Origin: Odiellus spinosus
Taxonomy: Eukaryota > Arthropoda > Arachnida > Opiliones > Phalangiidae
NCBI GenBank assembly: GCA_963920705.1
Contig: OY987232.1
Span: 1,488,001-1,552,000, forward strand
DNA: 64,000 bases
Reading direction: 5' to 3'
Positions 25,640 through 38,429 of the stretch are shown here, piece by piece; position 1 is the first letter of the stretch; the number at the start of each line of letters is the position of its first letter. The translations under genes were made by a program, and so were the position numbers. The notes beneath the pieces are model-generated. The model saw only the letters and a program-made list of their open reading frames with translations, did no database searches and had not been told where the DNA came from.

Positions 25640-28600
25640 AAATTGGTGGATCTATACTTGGGAAATTGGTGGATCTATACTTGGGAAATTGGTGGATCTA
25701 TACTTGGGAAATTGCTGGATCTATGCTTGGGAAATTGGTGGATCTATACTTGGGAAATTGTTGGATCTATAATTGGGAAATATGTGAATCTATACTTGGG
25801 AAATTTGTGAATCTATACTTGGGAAATTGGTTTATCTATACTTGGGAAATTGGTGGATCTATACTTGGGAATTGGTGGATCTATACTTGGGAAATTGTTG
25901 GATCTATACTTGGGAAATTGTTGGATCTATACTTGGGAAATTGGTGGAACTTTACTTGGGAAATTGGTGAATCTATACTTGGGAAATTGGTGGATCTATA
26001 CTTGGAAAATTTGTGAATCTATACTTGGGAAATTTGTGAATCTATACTTGTGAAATTTGTGAATCTATACTTGGGAAATTTGTGAATGTATACTTGGGAA
26101 ATTTGTGAATCTATACTTGGGAAATTTGTGAATCTATAATTGGGAAATTTGTGAATCTAAACTTGGGAAATTGGTGGATCTATACTTGGGAAATTGGTGG
26201 ATCTATACTTGGGTAATTGGTGGATCTATACTTGGGAAATTGCTGGATCTATACTTGGGAAATTTTTGGATCTATACTTGGGAAATTGTTGGATCTATAC
26301 TTGGGAAATTGGTGAATCTATACTTGGGAAATTTGTGAATCTATGCTTGGGAACTTTGAATCTATACTTGGGAAATTTGTGAATCTATACTTGGGAAACT
26401 GGTGGATATATACTTGGGAAATCGGTGGATCTATAGTTGGGAAATTGGTGGATCTATACTTGGGAAATTGGTGGATCTATACTTGGGAAATTGGTGGATC
26501 TATACTTGGGAAATTGATGGATCTATACTTGGGAAATTGGTGGATCTATACTTGGGAAATTGCGGCATCTATACCTGGGAAATTGTTGGATCTATACTTG
26601 GGAAATTGTTGGATCTATACTTGGGAAATTGTTGGATATATACTTGGGAAATTGGTGGATCTATACTTGGGAAATTGGTGGATCTATACTTGGGAAATTG
26701 GTGGAACTTTACTTGGGAAATTGGTGAATCTATACTTGGGAAATTGGTGGATCTATACTTGGAAAATTTGTGAATCTATACTTGGGAAATTTGTGAATCT
26801 ATACTTGTGAAATTTGTGAATGTATACTTGGGAAATTTGTGAATCTATAATTGGGAAATTTGTGAATCTATAATTGGGAAATCGGTGGATCTATAGTTGG
26901 GAAATCGGTGGATCTATAGTTGGGAAATTGTTGGATCTATACTTGGGAAATTGGTGGATCTATACCTGGGAAATTGTTGGATCTATACCTGGGAAATTGT
27001 TGGATCTATACTTGGGAAATTGTTGGATCTATACTTGGGAAATTTTTGGATATATACTTGGGAAATTGGTGGATCTATACTTGGGAAATTGGTGGATCTA
27101 TACTTGGGAAATTGGTGGATCTATACTTGGGAAATTTGTGAATCTATACTTGGGAAATTTGTGAATCTATACTTGGGAAATATGTGAATCTATACTTGGT
27201 AAATTTGTGAATCTATACATGGTAAATTTATGAATCTATACTTGGGAAATTTGTGAATCTATACTTGGGAAATTTGTGAATCTATACTTGGGAAATTGGT
27301 GGATCTATACTTGGGAATTTGGTGGATCTATACTTGGGAATTGGTGGATCTATACTTGGGAAATTGTTGGATCTATACTTGGGAAATTGGTTGATCTATA
27401 CTTGGGAAATTGGTGGATCTATACTTGGGAAATTGGTGGATCTATACTTGGGAAATTGGTGGATCTATACTTGGGAAATTGGTGGATCTATACCTGGGAA
27501 ATTGTTGGATCTATACCTGGGAAATTGTTGGATCTATACTTGGGAAATTTTTGGATCTATACTTGGGAAATTGTTGGATATATACTTGGGAAATTGGTGG
27601 ATCTATACTTGGGAAATTGGTGGATCTATGCTTGGGAAATTGGTGGATCTATACTTGGGAAATTTGTGAATCTATACTTGGGAAATATGTGAATCTATAC
27701 TTGGTAAATTTGTGAATCTATACTTGGTAAATTTGTGAATCTATACATGGTAAATTTATGAATCTATACTTGGGAAATTTGTGAATCTATACTTGGGAAA
27801 TTTGTGAATCTATACTTGGGAATTTGGTGGATCTATACTTGGGAATTGGTGGATCTATACTTGGGAAATTGTTGGATATATACTTGGGAAATTGGTTGAT
27901 CTATACTTGGGAAATTGGTGGATCTATACTTGGGAAATTGGTGGATCTATACTTGGGAAATCGGTGGATCTATAGTTGGGAAATTGTTGGATCTATACTT
28001 GGGAAATTGGTGGATCTATACTTGGGGAATTGGTGGATCTATACTTGGGAAATTGGTGGATCTATACTTGGGAAATTGGTGGATCTATACTTGGGAAATT
28101 GGTGGATCTATACTTGGGAAATTGCGGCATCTATACCTGGGAAATTGTTGGATCTATACTTGGGAAATTGTTGGATATATACTTGGGAAATTGGTGGATC
28201 TATACTTGGGAAATTGTTGGATCTATACTTGGGAAATTGGTGGAACTTTACTTGGGAAATTGGTGAATCTATACTTGGGAAATTGGTGGATCTATACTTG
28301 GAAAATTTGTGAATCTATACTTGGGAAATTTGTGAATCTATACTTGTGAAATTTGTGAATCTATACTTGGGAAATTTGTGAATGTATACTTGGGAAATTT
28401 GTGAATCTATACTTGGGAAATTTGTGAATCTATAATTGGGAAATTTGTGAATCTATAATTGGGAAATTTGTGAATCTAATTTTGGGAAATTGGTGGATCT
28501 ATACTTGGGAAATTTGTGGATCTATACTTGGGAAATTGTTGGATCTATACTTGGGAAATTGGTGAATTTATACTTGGGAAATTTGTGAATCTATGCTTGG

Positions 28601-29931
28601 GAACTTTGAATCTATACTTGGGAAATTTGTGAATCTATACTTGGGAAATTTGTGAATCTATACTTGGGAAACTGGTGGATATATACTTGGGAAATCGGTG
28701 GATCTATAGTTGGGAAATTGTTGGATCTATACTTGGGAAATTGGTTGATCTATACTTGGGAAATTGGTGGATCTATACTTGGGAAATTGGTGGATCTATA
28801 CTTGGGAAATCGGTGGATCTATAGTTGGGAAATTGTTGGATCTATACTTGGGAAATTGGTGGATCTATACTTGGGAAATTGGTGGATCTATACTTGGGAA
28901 ATTGGTGGATCTATACTTGGGAAATTGGTGGATCTATACTTGGGAAATTTTGGCATCTATACCTGGGAAATTGTTGGATCTATACTTGGGAAATTGTTGG
29001 ATCTATACTTGGGAAATTGTTGGATATATACTTGGGAAATTGGGGGATCTATACTTGGGAAATTGTTGGATCTATGCTTGGGAAATTGGTGGAACTTTAC
29101 TTGGGAAATTGGTGAATCTATACTTGGGAAATTGGTGGATCTATACTTGGAAAATTTGTGAATCTATACTTGGGAAATTTGTGAATCTATACTTGGGAAA
29201 TTTGTGAATGTATACTTGGGAAATTTGTGAATCTATACTTGGGAAATTTGTGAATCTATAATTGGGAAATTTGTGAATCTAATTTTGGGAAATTGGTGGA
29301 TCTATACTTGGGAAATTTGTGGATCTATACTTGGGAAATTGTTGGATCTATACTTGGGAAATTGGTGAATCTATACTTGGGAAATTTGTGAATCTATGCT
29401 TGGGAACTTTGAATCTATACTTGGGAAATTTGTGAATCTATACTTGGGAAATTTGTGAATCTATACTTGGGAAACTGGTGGATATATACTTGGGAAATCG
29501 GTGGATCTATAGTTGGGAAATTGTTGGATCTATACTTGGGAAATTGGTGGATCTATACTTGGGAAATTGGTGGATCTATACTTGGGAAATTTGTGAATCT
29601 ATACTTGGGAAATTTGTGAATCTATACTTGGGAAATATGTGAATCTATACTTGGGAAATATGTGAATCTATACTTGGGAAATTTGTGAATCTATACTTGG
29701 GAAATTTGTGAATCTATACTTGGGAAATTGGTGGATCTATACTTGGGAATTTGTTGGATCTATACTTGGGAAATTGGTTGATCTATACTTGGGAAATTGG
29801 TTGATCTATACTTGGGAAATTGGTGGATCTATACTTGGGAAATTTGTGAATCTATACTTGGGAAATTTGTGAATCTATACTTGGGAAATTTGTGAATCTA
29901 TGCTTGGGAAATTTGTGAATCTATACTTGGG
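25640..29931 (+). repeat. Core 4.2-kb HOR, copy A
   Basis: Paired with 29932-34200. Offsets are 4292 at 25769, 4270 at 25946, 4224 at 26352, 4223 at 28602, 4246 at 29405 and 4269 at 29901. Changes are in steps of one or two monomers, so the copies differ mainly by monomer indels. It contains B-rich runs at 26343-26810, 26874-27190, 27276-27715, 27824-28350 and 28652-29207, each ended by A spacers. GGAACTTTGAATC lies at 26352, 28602 and 29405. None of the open frames here has features of a gene. Confidence 0.85.
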
Positions 29932-32900
29932 AAATTTGTGAATCTATACTTGGGAAATTGGTGGATCTATACTTGGGAAATTGGTGGATCTATACTTGGG
30001 AAATTGCTGGATCTATACTTGGGAAATTGGTGGATCTATACTTGGGAAATTGTTGGATCTATAATTGGGAAATATGTGAATCTATACTTGGGAAATATGT
30101 GAATCTATACTTGGGAAATTTGTGAATCTATACTTGGGAAATTGGTGGATCTATACTTGGGAAATTGGTGGATCTATACTTGGGAAATTGTTGGATCTAT
30201 ACTTGGGAAATTGGTGGAACTTTACTTGGGAAATTGGTGAATCTATACTTGGGAAATTGGTGGATCTATACTTGGAAAATTTGTGAATCTATACTTGGGA
30301 AATTTGTGAATCTATACTTGTGAAATTTGTGAATCTATACTTGGGAAATTTGTGAATGTATACTTGGGAAATTTGTGAATCTATACTTGGGAAATTTGTG
30401 AATCTAAACTTGGGAAATTGGTGGATCTATACTTGGGAAATTGGTGGATCTATACTTGGGTAATTGGTGGATCTATACTTGGGAAATTGCTGGATCTATA
30501 CTTGGGAAATTTTTGGATCTATACTTGGGAAATTGTTGGATCTATACTTGGGAAATTTGTGAATCTATGCTTGGGAACTTTGAATCTATACTTGGGAAAT
30601 TTGTGAATCTATACTTGGGAAACTGGTGGATATATACTTGGGAAATCGGTGGATCTATAGTTGGGAAATTGTTGGATCTATACTTGGGAAATTGGTGGAT
30701 CTATACTTGGGAAATTGGTGGATCTATACTTGGGAAATTGGTGGATCTATACTTGGGAAATTGATGGATCTATACTTGGGAAATTGGTGGATCTATACTT
30801 GGGAAATTGCGGCATCTATACCTGGGAAATTGTTGGATCTATACTTGGGAAATTGTTGGATCTATACTTGGGAAATTGTTGGATATATACTTGGGAAATT
30901 GGTGGATCTAAACTTGGGAAATTGGTGGATCTATACTTGGGAAATTGGTGGAACTTTACTTGGGAAATTGGTGAATCTATACTTGGGAAATTGGTGGATC
31001 TATACTTGGAAAATTTGTGAATCTATACTTGGGAAATTTGTGAATCTATACTTGGGAAATTTGTGAATGTATACTTGGGAAATTTGTGAATCTATAATTG
31101 GGAAATTTGTGAATCTATAATTGGGAAATCGGTGGATCTATAGTTGGGAAATCGGTGGATCTATAGTTGGGAAATTGTTGGATCTATACTTGGGAAATTG
31201 GTGGATCTATACCTGGGAAATTGTTGGATCTATACCTGGGAAATTGTTGGATCTATACTTGGGAAATTGTTGGATCTATACTTGGGAAATTTTTGGATAT
31301 ATACTTGGGAAATTGGTGGATCTATACTTGGGAAATTGGTGGATCTATACTTGGGAAATTGGTGGATCTATACTTGGGAAATTTGTGAATCTATACTTGG
31401 GAAATTTGTGAATCTATACTTGGGAAATATGTGAATCTATACTTGGTAAATTTGTGAATCTATACATGGTAAATTTATGAATCTATACTTGGGAAATTTG
31501 TGAATCTATACTTGGGAAATTTGTGAATCTATACTTGGGAAATTGGTGGATCTATACTTGGGAATTTGGTGGATCTATACTTGGGAATTGGTGGATCTAT
31601 ACTTGGGAAATTGTTGGATCTATACTTGGGAAATTGGTTGATCTATACTTGGGAAATTGGTGGATCTATACTTGGGAAATTGGTGGATCTATACTTGGGA
31701 AATTGGTGGATCTATACCTGGGAAATTGTTGGATCTATACCTGGGAAATTGTTGGATCTATACTTGGGAAATTGTTGGATATATACTTGGGAAATTGGTG
31801 GATCTATACTTGGGAAATTGGTGGATCTATACTTGGGAATTGGTGGATCTATACTTGGGAAATTGTTGGATCTATACTTGGGAAATTGGTTGATCTATAC
31901 TTGGGAAATTGGTGGATCTATACTTGGGAAATTGGTGGATCTATACTTGGGAAATCGGTGGATCTATAGTTGGGAAATTGTTGGATCTATACTTGGGAAA
32001 TTTGTGAATCTATACTTGGGAAATTTGTGAATCTATACTTGGGAAATTGGTGGATCTATACTTGGGAATTTGGTGGATCTATACTTGGGAATTGGTGGAT
32101 CTATACTTGGGAAATTGGTTGATCTATACTTGGGAAATTGGTGGATCTATACTTGGGAAATTGGTGGATCTATACTTGGGAAATCGGTGGATCTATAGTT
32201 GGGAAATTGTTGGATCTATACTTGGGAAATTGGTGGATCTATACTTGGGGAATTGGTGGATCTATACTTGGGAAATTGGTGGATCTATACTTGGGAAATT
32301 GGTGGATCTATACTTGGGAAATTGGTGGATCTATACTTGGGAAATTGCGGCATCTATACCTGGGAAATTGTTGGATCTATACTTGGGAAATTGTTGGATC
32401 TATACTTGGGAAATTGGTGGATCTATACTTGGGAAATTGTTGGATCTATACTTGGGAAATTGGTGGAACTTTACTTGGGAAATTGGTGAATCTATACTTG
32501 GGAAATTGGTGGATCTATACTTGGAAAATTTGTGAATCTATACTTGGGAAATTTGTGAATCTATACTTGTGAAATTTGTGAATCTATACTTGGGAAATTA
32601 GTGAATGTATACTTGGGAAATTTGTGAATCTATACTTGGGAAATTTGTGAATCTATACTTGGGAAATTTGTGAATCTATAATTGGGAAATTTGTGAATCT
32701 AATTTTGGGAAATTGGTGGATCTATACTTGGGAAATTTGTGGATCTATACTTGGGAAATTGTTGGATCTATACTTGGGAAATTGGTGAATCTATACTTGG
32801 GAAATTTGTGAATCTATGCTTGGGAACTTTGAATCTATACTTGGGAAATTTGTGAATCTATACTTGGGAAATTTGTGAATCTATACTTGGGAAACTGGTG

Positions 32901-34200
32901 GATATATACTTGGGAAATCGGTGGATCTATAGTTGGGAAATTGTTGGATCTATACTTGGGAAATTGGTTGATCTATACTTGGGAAATTGGTGGATCTATA
33001 CTTGGGAAATTGGTGGATCTATACTTGGGAAATCGGTGGATCTATAGTTGGGAAATTGTTGGATCTATACTTGGGAAATTGGTGGATCTATACTTGGGAA
33101 ATTGGTGGATCTATACTTGGAAAATTGGTGGATCTATACTTGGGAAATTGGTGGATCTATACTTGGGAAATTTTGGCATCTATACCTGGGAAATTGTTGG
33201 ATCTATACTTGGGAAATTGTTGGATCTATACTTGGGAAATTGTTGGATATATACTTGGGAAATTGGTGGATCTATACTTGGGAAATTGTTGGATCTATGC
33301 TTGGGAAATTGGTGGAACTTTACTTGGGAAATTGGTGAATCTATACTTGGGAAATTGGTGGATCTATACTTGGAAAATTTGTGAATCTATACTTGGGAAA
33401 TTTGTGAATCTATACTTGTGAAATTTGTGAATCTATACTTGGGAAATTTGTGAATGTATACTTGGGAAATTTGTGAATCTATACTTGGGAAATTTGTGAA
33501 TCTATAATTGGGAAATTTGTGAATCTAATTTTGGGAAATTGGTGGATCTATACTTGGGAAATTTGTGGATCTATACTTGGGAAATTGTTGGATCTATACT
33601 TGGGAAATTGGTGAATCTATACTTGGGAAATTTGTGAATCTATGCTTGGGAACTTTGAATCTATACTTGGGAAATTTGTGAATCTATACTTGGGAAATTT
33701 GTGAATCTATACTTGGGAAACTGGTGGATATATACTTGGGAAATCGGTGGATCTATAGTTGGGAAATTGTTGGATCTATACTTGGGAAATTGGTGGATCT
33801 ATACTTGGGAAATTGGTGGATCTATACTTGGGAAATTTGTGAATCTATACTTGGGAAATTTGTGAATCTATACTTGGGAAATATGTGAATCTATACTTGG
33901 GAAATATGTGAATCTATACTTGGGAAATTTGTGAATCTATACTTGGGAAATTTGTGAATCTATACTTGGGAAATTTGTGAATCTATACTTGGGAAATTGG
34001 TGGATCTATACTTGGGAATTTGTTGGATCTATACTTGGGAAATTGGTTGATCTATACTTGGGAAATTGGTTGATCTATACTTGGGAAATTGGTGGATCTA
34101 TACTTGGGAAATTTGTGAATCTATACTTGGGAAATTTGTGAATCTATACTTGGGAAATTTGTGAATCTATGCTTGGGAAATTTGTGAATCTATACTTGGG
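29932..34200 (+). repeat. Core 4.2-kb HOR, copy B
   Basis: Second copy of 25640-29931. Between about 31800 and 32100 the local order differs from copy A (near 27600-27850), with an extra TTGGGAATTGG/GGTTGATC block. GGAACTTTGAATC units lie at 30576, 32825 and 33651. Long stretches are base-identical to copy A by eye, for example 26874-27187 against 31121-31434. Confidence 0.85.
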
Positions 34201-35740
34201 AAATTTGTGAATCTATACTTGGGAAATTGGTGGATCTATACTTGGGAAATTGGTGGATCTATACTTGGGAAATTGGTGGATCTATACTTGGGAAATTGGT
34301 GGATCTATACTTGGGAAATTGCTGGATCTATACTTGGGAAATTGTTGGATCTATACTTGGGAAATTTGTGAATCTATACTTGGGAAATTTGTGAATCTAT
34401 ACTTGGGAAACTGGTGGATATATACTTGGGAAATCGGTGGATCTATAGTTGGGAAATTGTTGGATCTATACTTGGGAAATTGGTTGATCTATACTTGGGA
34501 AATTGGTGGATCTATACTTGGGAAATTGGTGGATCTATACTTGGGAAATCGGTGGATCTATAGTTGGGAAATTGTTGGATCTATACTTGGGAAATTGGTG
34601 GATCTATACTTGGGAAATTGGTGGATCTATACTTGGGAAATTGGTGGATCTATACTTGGAAAATTGGTGGATCTATACTTGGGAAATTGGAGGATCTATA
34701 CTTGGGAAATTTTGGCATCTATACCTGGGAAATTGTTGGATCTATACTTGGGAAATTGTTGGATCTATACTTGGGAAATTGTTGGATATATACTTGGGAA
34801 ATTGGTGGATCTATACTTGGGAAATTGTTGGATCTATGCTTGGGAAATTGGTGGAACTTTACTTGGGAAATTGGTGAATCTATACTTGGGAAATTGGTGG
34901 ATCTATACTTGGAAAATTTGTGAATCTATACTTGGGAAATTTGTGAATCTATACTTGTGAAATTTGTGAATCTATACTTGGGAAATTTGTGAATGTATAC
35001 TTGGGAAATTTGTGAATCTATACTTGGGAAATTTGTGAATCTATAATTGGGAAATTTGTGAATCTAATTTTGGGAAATTGGTGGATCTATACTTGGGAAA
35101 TTTGTGGATCTATACTTGGGAAATTGTTGGATCTATACTTGGGAAATTGGTGAATCTATACTTGGGAAATTTGTGAATCTATGCTTGGGAACTTTGAATC
35201 TATACTTGGGAAATTTGTGAATCTATACTTGGGAAATTTGTGAATCTATACTTGGGAAACTGGTGGATATATACTTGGGAAATCGGTGGATCTATAGTTG
35301 GGAAATTGTTGGATCTATACTTGGGAAATTGGTGGATCTATACTTGGGAAATTGGTGGATCTATACTTGGGAAATTTGTGAATCTATACTTGGGAAATTT
35401 GTGAATCTATACTTGGGAAATATGTGAATCTATACTTGGGAAATATGTGAATCTATACTTGGGAAATTTGTGAATCTATACTTGGGAAATTTGTGAATCT
35501 ATACTTGGGAAATTTGTGAATCTATACTTGGGAAATTGGTGGATCTATACTTGGGAATTTGTTGGATCTATACTTGGGAAATTGGTTGATCTATACTTGG
35601 GAAATTGGTTGATCTATACTTGGGAAATTGGTGGATCTATACTTGGGAAATTTGTGAATCTATACTTGGGAAATTTGTGAATCTATACTTGGGAAATTTG
35701 TGAATCTATGCTTGGGAAATTTGTGAATCTATACTTGGGA
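34201..35740 (+). repeat. Core 4.2-kb HOR, partial copy C (1.54 kb)
   Basis: Repeats the last 1.54 kb of copy B: GGAACTTTGAATC at 33651 and 35190, TATGCTTGGG at 34170 and 35709 (offset 1539), and 32987 against 34503 (offset 1516). It holds the longest open frame of the window (34250-34960), which begins at TTG and has no ATG. Confidence 0.85.
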
Positions 35741-36060
35741 AATTTGTGAATCTATACTTGGGAAATTGGTGGATCTATACTTGGGAAATTGGTGGATCTA
35801 TACTTGGGAAATTGGTGGATCTATACTTGGGAAATTGCTGGATCTATACTTGGGAATTGGTGGATCTATACTTGGGAAATTGTTGGATCTATACTTGGGA
35901 AATTGTTGGATCTATACTTGGGAAATTGGTGGAACTATACTTGGGAAATTGGTGAATCTATACTTGGGAAATTGGTGAATCTATACTTGGGAAATTGGTG
36001 GATCTATACTTGGGAAATTGCTGGATCTATACTTGGGAAATTGCTGGATCTATACTTGGG
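35741..36060 (+). repeat. Right edge of the B-rich core
   Basis: B units with one TTGGGAATTGG unit, then GTGGAACTATAC, where other core copies have GTGGAACTTTAC. Three GCTGG-type units follow before the sequence turns A-rich at about 36060. The missing T variant suggests an older, or separately converted, copy at the boundary. Confidence 0.7.
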
Positions 36061-36385
36061 AAATTTGTGGAACTATACATGGTAAATTTGTAAATCTATA
36101 CTTGGGAAATTTGTGAATCTATACTTGGGAAATTTGTGAATCTATACTTGGGAAATTTGTGAATCTATACTTGGGAAATTTGTGAATCTATACTTGGGAA
36201 ATTTGTGAATCTATACTTGGGAAATATGTGAATCTATACTTGGGAAATTTGTGAATCTATACATGGTAAATTTGTGAATCTATACTTGGGAAATTTGTGA
36301 ATCTATACTTGGGAAATTTGTGAATCTATACTTGGGAAATTTGTGAATCTATACTTGGGAAATTTGTGAATCTATACTTGGGAAA
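36061..36385 (+). repeat. A-type monomers next to the core
   Basis: Starts with GTGGAACTATACATGG. After that it is nearly all consensus type A with one AAATATGTG and one TACATGGTAAA unit. Nothing else is seen. Confidence 0.75.
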
Positions 36386-37075
36386 TTTGAGAATCTATAC
36401 TTGGGAAATTTGTGAATCTAAACTTGGGAAATTGGTGGATCTATACTTGGGAAATTGGTGGATCTATACTTGGGAAATTGCTGGATCTATACTTGGGAAA
36501 TTTGTGAATCTATACATGGTAAATTTGTAAATCTATACTTGGGAAATTTGTGAATCTATACTTGGGAAATTTGTGAATCTATACTTGGGAAATTTGTGAA
36601 TCTATACTTGGGAAATTTGTGAATCTATACTTGGGAAATATGTGAATCTATACTTGGGAAATTTGTGAATCTATACATGGTAAATTTGTGAATCTATACT
36701 TGGGAAATTTGTGAATCTACACTTGGGAAATTTGTGAATCTTTACTTGGGAAATTTGTGAATCTATACTTGGGAAATTTGTGAATCTATACTTGGGAAAT
36801 ATGTGAATCTATACTTGGGAAATTTGTGAATCTATACATAGTAAATTTGTGAATCTATACTTGGGAAATTTGTGAATCTATACTTGGGAAATTTGTGAAT
36901 CTATACTTGGGAAATTTGTGAATCTATACGTGGGAAATTTATGAATCTATACTTGGGAAATTTGTGAATCTATGCTTGGGAAATTTGTGAATCTTTACTT
37001 GGGAAATTTGTGAATCTATACTTGGGAAATTTGTGAATCTATACTTGGGAAATTTGTGAATCTATACTTGGGAAA
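36386..37075 (+). repeat. 690-bp HOR, copy 1
   Basis: Exactly 30 monomers from TTTGAGAATC to the next TTTGAGAATC. It carries TCTTTACTTGGG (36741) and the rare TACATAGTAAA (36836), plus a private TACGTGGGAAATTTATG unit near 36928. Confidence 0.8.
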
Positions 37076-37742
37076 TTTGAGAATCTATACTTGGGAAATT
37101 TGTGAATCTAAACTTGGGAAATTGGTGGATCTATACTTGGGAAATTGCTGGATCTATACTTGGGAAATTTGTGAATCTATACATGGTAAATTTGTAAATC
37201 TATACTTGGGAAATTTGTGAATCTATACTTGGGAAATTTGTGAATCTATACTTGGGAAATTTGTGAATCTATACTTGGGAAATTTGTGAATCTATACTTG
37301 GGAAATATGTGAATCTATACTTGGGAAATTTGTGAATCTATACATGGTAAATTTGTGAATCTATACTTGGGAAATTTGTGAATCTACACTTGGGAAATTT
37401 GTGAATCTTTACTTGGGAAATTTGTGAATCTATACTTGGGAAATTTGTGAATCTATACTTGGGAAATTTGTGAATCTATACTTGGGAAATATGTGAATCT
37501 ATACTTGGGAAATTTGTGAATCTATACATAGTAAATTTGTGAATCTATACTTGGGAAATTTGTGAATCTATACTTGGGAAATTTGTGAATCTATACTTGG
37601 GAAATTTGTGAATCTATACTTGGGAAATTTATGAATCTATACTTGGGAAATTTGTGAATCTATGCTTGGGAAATTTGTGAATCTTTACTTGGGAAATTTC
37701 TGAATCTATACTTGGGAAATTTGTGCATCTATACTTGGGAAA
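37076..37742 (+). repeat. 690-bp HOR, copy 2
   Basis: TACATAGTAAA recurs at 37526, 690 bp after its first occurrence. TCTTTACTTGGG is 667 bp away because one B unit is missing early in the copy. It ends at the next TTTGAGAATC (37743). Confidence 0.8.
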
Positions 37743-38429
37743 TTTGAGAATCTATACTTGGGAAATATGTGAATCTATACTTGGGAAATTTGTGAATCTA
37801 ATCTTGGGAAATTGGTGGATCTATACTTGGGAAATTGGTGGATCTATACTTGGGAAATTGCTGGATCTATACTTGGGAAATTTGTGAATCTATACATGGT
37901 AAATTTGTAAATCTATACTTGGGAAATTTGTGAATCTCTACTTGGTAAATTTGTAAATCTACACTTGGGAAATTTGTGAATCTCTACTTGGGAAATTTGT
38001 GAATCTATACTTGTGAAATTTGTGAATCTATACTTGGGAAATTTGTGAATCTATACTTGGGAAATATGTGAATCTATACTTGGGAAATTGGTGGATCTAT
38101 ACTTGGGAATTTTGTGAATCTATACTTGTTAAATATGTGAATCTATACTTGGTAAATTTGTGAATCTATACATGGTAAATTTGTGAATCTATACTTGGGA
38201 AATTTGTGAATCTATACTTGGGAAATTTGAGAATCTATACTTGGGAAATTTGTGAATCTATACTTGGGAAATTTGTGAATCTAAACTTGGGAAATTGGTG
38301 GATCTATACTTGGGAAATTGGTGGATCTATACTTGGGAAATTGCTTGATCTATACTTGGGAAATTTGTGAATCTATACTTGGGAAATATGTGAATCTATG
38401 CATGGTAAATTTGTGAATCTAATCTTGGG
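37743..38429 (+). repeat. Mixed A/B units, no clear HOR partner nearby
   Basis: Opens like the 690-bp HOR but soon diverges, with TCTAATCTTGGG, CTCTACTTGG and CTTGTTAAATATG units. B units are scattered singly or in pairs. No gene. Confidence 0.6.

Larger units (their letters stand above)
15903..36060 (+). repeat. B-rich core domain
   Basis: B-family junctions (GGTGG, GTTGG, GCTGG before ATC) are frequent, often 5-20 in a row, separated by short A-type spacers. This is where the longest + strand open frames lie, since B junctions lack TGA. Core-only markers are GGAACTTTGAATC (21-bp unit, eight copies from 24538 to 35190), ATCGGTGGATCTATAG (about 24630-35282), GTGGAACTTTAC, TACCTGGGAAATTG and TTGGGAATTGG (22-bp unit). 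The GAACC/GAGTC flank dimer is absent. Structure is nested duplication at several scales. Confidence 0.85.

Noticed and set aside
34250-34960. Leucine-rich-repeat-like pattern in the translated peptide (LGKLVDLYLGN, 23-residue period)
   Set aside because: The spacing before N is one residue short of the usual LRR pattern, the frame has no ATG, and the period is dictated by DNA repeat arithmetic. It is a look-alike.
24600-35300. TATATA in GGATATATAC units as promoter TATA boxes
   Set aside because: They are point variants of GGATCTATAC spread by duplication, without an associated start site or gene.
15903-36060. Many + strand open frames of 60-236 codons, some in all three frames at once, suggesting a repetitive protein gene
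   Set aside because: They are shadows of the 23-bp repeat: the same peptide in every frame, mostly TTG or GTG starts, ends set by wherever a type A unit puts TGA (or CTATAG/CTATAATT puts TAG/TAA), no promoter, splice or poly(A) context, and overlapping frames of equal quality.
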